From the NCBI RefSeq assembly GCF_001013905.1, contig NZ_LN831790.1, positions 2,494,001-2,558,000 of the forward strand: 64,000 nucleotides of DNA. Direction: 5' to 3'. Below the pieces are notes generated by a model. It was given only the letters and a program-made list of their open reading frames with translations, searched no databases and was not told the DNA's origin. Below are positions 60,526-64,000 of this stretch, piece after piece (the stretch's first letter is position 1; each line of letters opens with the position of its first letter). The position numbers and the translations under genes were made by a program. Source of the stretch: Streptomyces leeuwenhoekii (GTDB lineage: Bacteria > Actinomycetota > Actinomycetes > Streptomycetales > Streptomycetaceae).

Positions 60526-60902
60526 GATGGATGGTCCTCCACAATGAGTGACCGACCGAAGCGGTGTGGGTCGTGAGGGTTCCGCACCCGCAGTGCTTGG
60601 CAGGGCCTGGAATTGTGCTGCCGTTCAGCCATGCCAAACAGCTAAGGTGCGCGGGCTTTCAGCGTCTCACCAAAAAGTTTGACGGTCAACACGATCACAC
60701 CCTGTAGGGGCGGGCGACCCGGGGCGCGCGGCCGGAACCGGCGGCGCTGCGACTTCTGCGGGGCCCTCAGGGCGTGGCGATCATCCTGTCGTGGGCGACT
60801 CCCCGGGGCAACCCCTTGTCCGCAATCACCTGCTCGTTTTCCGTCCGGCACCCGCGGCGGGCGGCCCGGCGGACCGCCGGGCGGGCCGCCGCGGGCGCGG
60901 GA
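60526..60902. other. 377-nt region between the small coiled-coil gene and the acylphosphatase gene
   Basis: No gene. It contains the promoter side of the 67-residue gene, with a palindrome TTGACgGTCAA at 60679-60689, and the acylphosphatase terminator. Confidence 0.55.
60851..60895 (-). terminator. Terminator of the acylphosphatase gene
   Basis: CCCGCGGCGG (60851-60860) pairs with CCGCCGCGGG (60886-60895). An inner CGGCGG/CCGCCG stem continues it, with four mismatched positions between. Confidence 0.65.
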
Positions 60903-61184
60903 TCACCGGACGGCGAAGCCGTCGTAGCCGCCGCGAGGTGTGTCCCAGATCTCTGTCACCCCGTCCACGCGGCCGGGCGTGTCGTCGCCGCGGAGCCACT
61001 CCAGAAGGGCGTCACAGCGGTCCTGCGGACCCTCCGCGACCACCTGGACCCGCCCGTCGTCCAGATTGAGAGCAAAACCACTCAGACTTCCGAGTTCCAG
61101 GGCCCTCGCCCGCGTGAACCAGCGAAAACCCACACCTTGGACGCGTCCGCGCACCCAGGCGACCATCCGTACTTCCTCGCTCAT
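60903..61184 (-). CDS. acyP: Acylphosphatase
   Basis: 93 residues. The catalytic loop is [16 protein letters not shown], with the phosphate-binding Arg, and the nucleophile-positioning Asn is in [17 protein letters not shown]. It hydrolyses acyl phosphates. It is a stand-alone gene divergent from the CAP-domain gene. Confidence 0.93.
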   Translation of the reverse strand: MSEEVRMVAWVRGRVQGVGFRWFTRARALELGSLSGFALNLDDGRVQVVAEGPQDRCDALLEWLRGDDTPGRVDGVTEIWDTPRGGYDGFAVR

Positions 61185-61346
61185 GGGTGCAACCTAACCG
61201 GGCAATGTCTCTCCGGACACGTCGTCCCCTCCCAGCATGCGGTACCGTCCCGACGCAATGCATCTCATATGAAACTCACTCGATCGTGTGAGTTCGGTGT
61301 GGATCGCGAGGACGAGTCGACCGCAAGGACAAGGGAAGGCCAGGAC

Positions 61347-62579
61347 ATGGGACGCCACCGACGCTCCGCCGCCGGCCGCGCCGCCACGGGCCGCGCCACG
61401 ACGGCCGGGCACACCGACGGTTCCACCCCCGGGGAGCGCCCCCCGCTGGACTCTCCCGCGGCCGGGCGCCCCACGATGGGGACGCCGCCCGTCGCGGACC
61501 CCGGGGCGTACGCCGAGGTCCGCGCGAAGAGCGACGCGTACCTGTTCGGGACGGACGAGGCGCCGGAGGGCGCACCGGCCGCCGCCGGTCCCGTGCCCCC
61601 TCCGGCCGGGCCCGCCGACGGTTTCACGCCCGGACCCGGCCCGCGGAGCGCGGGGTCCCGGCGGCGCCGGAAGAAGAAGGCCGTGACGCCGGTCCGCACG
61701 GGCCTGCTCGGCGTCTCCGCCGCCGTCGCCATCGGCGCGATCGCCGTCACCACGGGTGCGGTGCCCGGACTGGACAACTACCGGCTCGGCAGCGGCTCCG
61801 GCGGCGACCGGGTGCAGTCCGCCGACATACCGTCCAACACCCCCGCCGAGCAGGGCGGCACCTCGGGCAGCGCCGAGAGCGAGGAGTCCACGACCCCCGG
61901 CCCCGGCACGGCAGGCTCCGGCACCCCCTCCTCGCCCTCCTCGCCCTCCTCGCCCTCTTCCCCCTCTTCCCCCGCCGCGTCCCCGTCGACGTCGTCGGCG
62001 GCGCCGTCCAAGACGCCCTCGAAGTCCGGTACGCCGTCGGAGTCCGCCGAGCCGGAGGAGTCACGGACCTCCGCGCGGGTGACGAAGCCGACGCCCTCCA
62101 CCGAGCCGACGCGCACGGCCGGCGGGCAGGTGAACCCCGCACCCACCCGCACGGCCACGCGGGAGCCGGAGAAGTCCGGCGCACCCGTGACGGTGTCCCG
62201 GGAGGCCGCCGCCGAGGCCGAGGTGCTCCGGCTCGTCAACGTGGAGCGGGCCCAGGCGGGGTGCAGCCCGGTCGCGGCCAACAGCGCCCTCGCCGACCTG
62301 GCCGGGGACTTCAGCGACGCCATGGCCGAGCAGGGCTTCTTCGACCACACCGACCCCAGCGGCGCGACCCCGTGGGACCGGGCCGAGAAGGCCGGGATAA
62401 GCAACCTCGGCGGGGAGAACATAGCCCGCGGCCAGGCCGACGCCCAGGCCGTCATGGACGCCTGGATGAACAGCCCCGGTCACCGCGCCAACATCCTGAA
62501 CTGCGACTTCAAGACGCTGGGAGTCGGCGTGCACTTCGGGTCGGGCGGCCCGTGGTGGACGCAGAACTTCGGCTACTGA
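61347..62579 (+). CDS. CAP-domain (SCP/PR-1) membrane-anchored surface protein
   Basis: 410 residues. A cytoplasmic tail of about 105 residues ends in RRRRKKK, followed by one membrane helix (about 117-137). A Ser/Pro/Thr-rich extracellular linker contains a run of SSP repeats (encoded near 61928-61975). A C-terminal CAP domain (about 290-410) has LRLVNVERAQAGCSPVAANS, DFSDAMAEQGFFDHTDPSG, GENIARGQADAQAVMDAWMN and SPGHRANILNCDFKTLGVGV. The fold is shared by secreted allergens and spore proteins; the enzymatic role is unclear. GGAAGG precedes the ATG. It ends 20 nt from the integrase end. Confidence 0.87.
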   Translation: MGRHRRSAAGRAATGRATTAGHTDGSTPGERPPLDSPAAGRPTMGTPPVADPGAYAEVRAKSDAYLFGTDEAPEGAPAAAGPVPPPAGPADGFTPGPGPRSAGSRRRRKKKAVTPVRTGLLGVSAAVAIGAIAVTTGAVPGLDNYRLGSGSGGDRVQSADIPSNTPAEQGGTSGSAESEESTTPGPGTAGSGTPSSPSSPSSPSSPSSPAASPSTSSAAPSKTPSKSGTPSESAEPEESRTSARVTKPTPSTEPTRTAGGQVNPAPTRTATREPEKSGAPVTVSREAAAEAEVLRLVNVERAQAGCSPVAANSALADLAGDFSDAMAEQGFFDHTDPSGATPWDRAEKAGISNLGGENIARGQADAQAVMDAWMNSPGHRANILNCDFKTLGVGVHFGSGGPWWTQNFGY

Positions 62580-62599
62580 GATAACCGCAGGTCACAGGC

Positions 62600-63841
62600 T
62601 CAGTTCTGCCCCAGGGCCGTCTCCGGGCCGTCTCCCGCAGGTTCCTCGTCCTGGAAGACACGATCCACGGCGGCCCGAGTCCGAGTCTCACTGGACGGCA
62701 TCAGGTGCGTGTACGTCCGCAGCGTGAAGCCGGGGTCATGGTGGCCCAGGTACTCGCTGAGAGCCTTGATGCTCTCGCCTGCGTCCAGGAGCACCGAGGC
62801 GTAGAAGTGCCGCAGCGCATGCATGCCGTTGTGCCGCCCTGTCTCCACACCCGCAGCCCGAAGCGCCGGCCGCCACACACGATCGTTGAAGCGGTTTCGG
62901 TCGAGCGCCAGGCCCATGGAGCCGGTGAAGATGAGCGACGCCGTGACCGGAGGGCCGTCGAGCGTCTTCCACGGCAAGGTGACCTTGACCGCCGGGTGAC
63001 GCTTCAGGTGCGCCGCCAGCGCGAAGGCCACCGACTCGGGCAGAGGTACGTCACGTTCCTTGCCGCCCTTGGGCGGAGCGAACACCGGCCGGTGACGTTG
63101 CAGCAGCTTGACCTGTCGAACCACGTGCATCACTCCCCCGAGGAAGTCCACGTCCTCCACGGCCAGGCCGAAGGCTTCGCCCTGTCGCAAGCCGCATCCG
63201 GCGGCAACGTTCACGAGAGCCTGGTAGCTCTCCGGTAAGGCCGCTCGAACCGCCATCACTCGTTCGGCAGGCCAGGGCTTGACCTTGCGAGGCTCAAGTC
63301 GAGGGGCCCGCACGGACCGGGCATTACACGGGTTCGTGCGGATGATCCTGTCCTCCACCGCAGCCGTGAAGACCGTGGAGACGTGCGCGAAGATCCCGCG
63401 CCGGTATCCGGCCGACAGCCCACGGTCCTCCAGGGCGCGCAACCACAACCGGAGATGGGACGGCGTGAAGGAGCCCATCGGCCGCGTACCCAGGTGAGGG
63501 ATCGCGTGGAGCCGCAACCGACTCTCAACGGACTCCCGTGTCAGAGGGTCCGTGATCTGCGTGGTCATCCACTCCGTGGCGTACTGCTCGAACGTGACCT
63601 TGCCAGCGTCGGGACTGACGTAGTCGCCACGCGACATGTCCGCCTCGATGTTGGCGAGCCACTGTTCCGCCTTGCGCTTCTGCTTGTCCGGGAAGCTCTT
63701 GGACTTCTCGGAGCCGTCCGGCCCGATGTACCGGGCGCGGTAGCGCAGGCCGACGCCGAAGCGGTCGGTCTTGACCCTCACAGGTTTGCCGCCCGGCCCC
63801 GGCTCGGTCTTGTACCAGCGGTCCTGGATGTGTCCGGCCAT
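62600..63841 (-). CDS. int: Tyrosine site-specific integrase of an integrated element
   Basis: 413 residues. An N-terminal SAM-like/AP2-type DNA-binding part lies at about 15-160. The catalytic domain has the first Arg in CGLRQGEAFGL, HALRHFYASVLLDAGESIKA with HxxR, GHHDPGFTLRTYTHL with the nucleophile Tyr. It resembles the integrases of pSAM2-like elements. Codon 202 is TTA (plus-strand 63236-63238), and codon use is less GC-biased than in its neighbours. The ATG shares one base with the xis stop. Confidence 0.92.
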   Translation of the reverse strand: MAGHIQDRWYKTEPGPGGKPVRVKTDRFGVGLRYRARYIGPDGSEKSKSFPDKQKRKAEQWLANIEADMSRGDYVSPDAGKVTFEQYATEWMTTQITDPLTRESVESRLRLHAIPHLGTRPMGSFTPSHLRLWLRALEDRGLSAGYRRGIFAHVSTVFTAAVEDRIIRTNPCNARSVRAPRLEPRKVKPWPAERVMAVRAALPESYQALVNVAAGCGLRQGEAFGLAVEDVDFLGGVMHVVRQVKLLQRHRPVFAPPKGGKERDVPLPESVAFALAAHLKRHPAVKVTLPWKTLDGPPVTASLIFTGSMGLALDRNRFNDRVWRPALRAAGVETGRHNGMHALRHFYASVLLDAGESIKALSEYLGHHDPGFTLRTYTHLMPSSETRTRAAVDRVFQDEEPAGDGPETALGQN

Positions 63842-64000
63842 CAGGCAGCCCCTTCCATCAAAGCCTCGACCCAGGCGCGGACGTCTTCAGGGTCGAAGCG
63901 AAGATGCCGGCCGACGCGGAAGCCGCGGGGGCCGGTGCCCTTGCGCCGCCACTGATAGACGGTCTCGACCGGCACACCGAGCAGGTCGGCAACGTCAATC
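63841..64000 (-). CDS. xis: Excisionase-type HTH protein (5' end outside window)
   Basis: About 52 residues are visible. IDVADLLGVPVETVYQWRRK and FRVGRHLRFDPEDVRAWVEA form the winged-helix of the AlpA/excisionase family, which bends att DNA for excision. The stop overlaps the integrase ATG by one base (TGATG). This is the typical xis-int order at the end of a Streptomyces integrative element. Confidence 0.85.
   Translation of the reverse strand, partial: IDVADLLGVPVETVYQWRRKGTGPRGFRVGRHLRFDPEDVRAWVEALMEGAA

Overview
The window is high-GC actinobacterial chromosome and almost certainly Streptomyces. The reasons are third-position G/C bias in every gene, GTG starts, the developmental sigma factor whiG, four tandem type I signal peptidase genes (sipW, sipX, sipY, sipZ), nsdA, the glucose permease gene glcP next to smc, and mycothiol-type and LAETG-type proteins. 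Most of it matches, in gene content and order, the conserved core region that I know from S. coelicolor as roughly SCO5574 to SCO5660. I recognised this from memory and did not search.

Layout. 1-4.5 kb: end of an anion permease gene, a three-gene minus-strand operon (membrane protein, cupin-like protein, inositol-phosphatase-family protein), and a secreted serine hydrolase. 4.7-8.4 kb: an amine/polyamine catabolic cluster, with an aldehyde dehydrogenase divergent from an Lrp regulator and a class III aminotransferase. 8.5-14.1 kb: an ABC exporter with a degenerate signature motif, a VOC protein, a LOG-family protein, a sortase substrate and a mycothiol-dependent-type enzyme. 14.1-18.1 kb: a thiamine ABC importer under a TPP riboswitch. 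18.1-24.1 kb: rlmN, cdsA, frr, pyrH, tsf and rpsB, all minus. 24.4-31.1 kb: an M23 peptidase, a TetR regulator, whiG, dprA, comM, yraN, a DUF2469 gene and a NUDIX gene. 31.1-38.2 kb: sipZYXW, rplS, trmD, rimM, khpA, rpsP and a SprT-like gene. 38.2-46.3 kb: a near-empty 1-kb stretch, a methyltransferase, an FtsH paralogue, ffh and glnD. 46.3-50 kb: glnK and amtB behind a GlnR box, then nsdA. 50-60.5 kb: a PrimPol-like protein, ftsY, an NCS1 permease, glcP, smc and a 67-residue coiled-coil protein. 60.9-64 kb: acylphosphatase, a CAP-domain protein, and the int/xis end of an integrated genetic element that continues past the right edge.

How the genes work together. The minus-strand core joins translation (S2, EF-Ts, Frr, S16, L19, RimM, TrmD, RlmN), SRP-dependent targeting (Ffh, FtsY) and signal-peptide removal (four SPases). 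glnD, glnK and amtB form the nitrogen-sensing module. ThiBPQ imports thiamine and is shut off by thiamine pyrophosphate. Many neighbours overlap by 1 to 37 nt, which implies translational coupling. The clearest regulatory elements are the TPP riboswitch, the GlnR box, several long perfect hairpins at gene ends, and operator-like palindromes upstream of glcP, nsdA, the aldehyde dehydrogenase and the TetR gene. No tRNA, rRNA, CRISPR array or intact insertion sequence was seen. The least explained parts are the three-gene operon at 1.3-2.9 kb, the sipX/sipY overlap, the gene-poor stretch at 38.2-39.2 kb, and the element junction at 62.6 kb.
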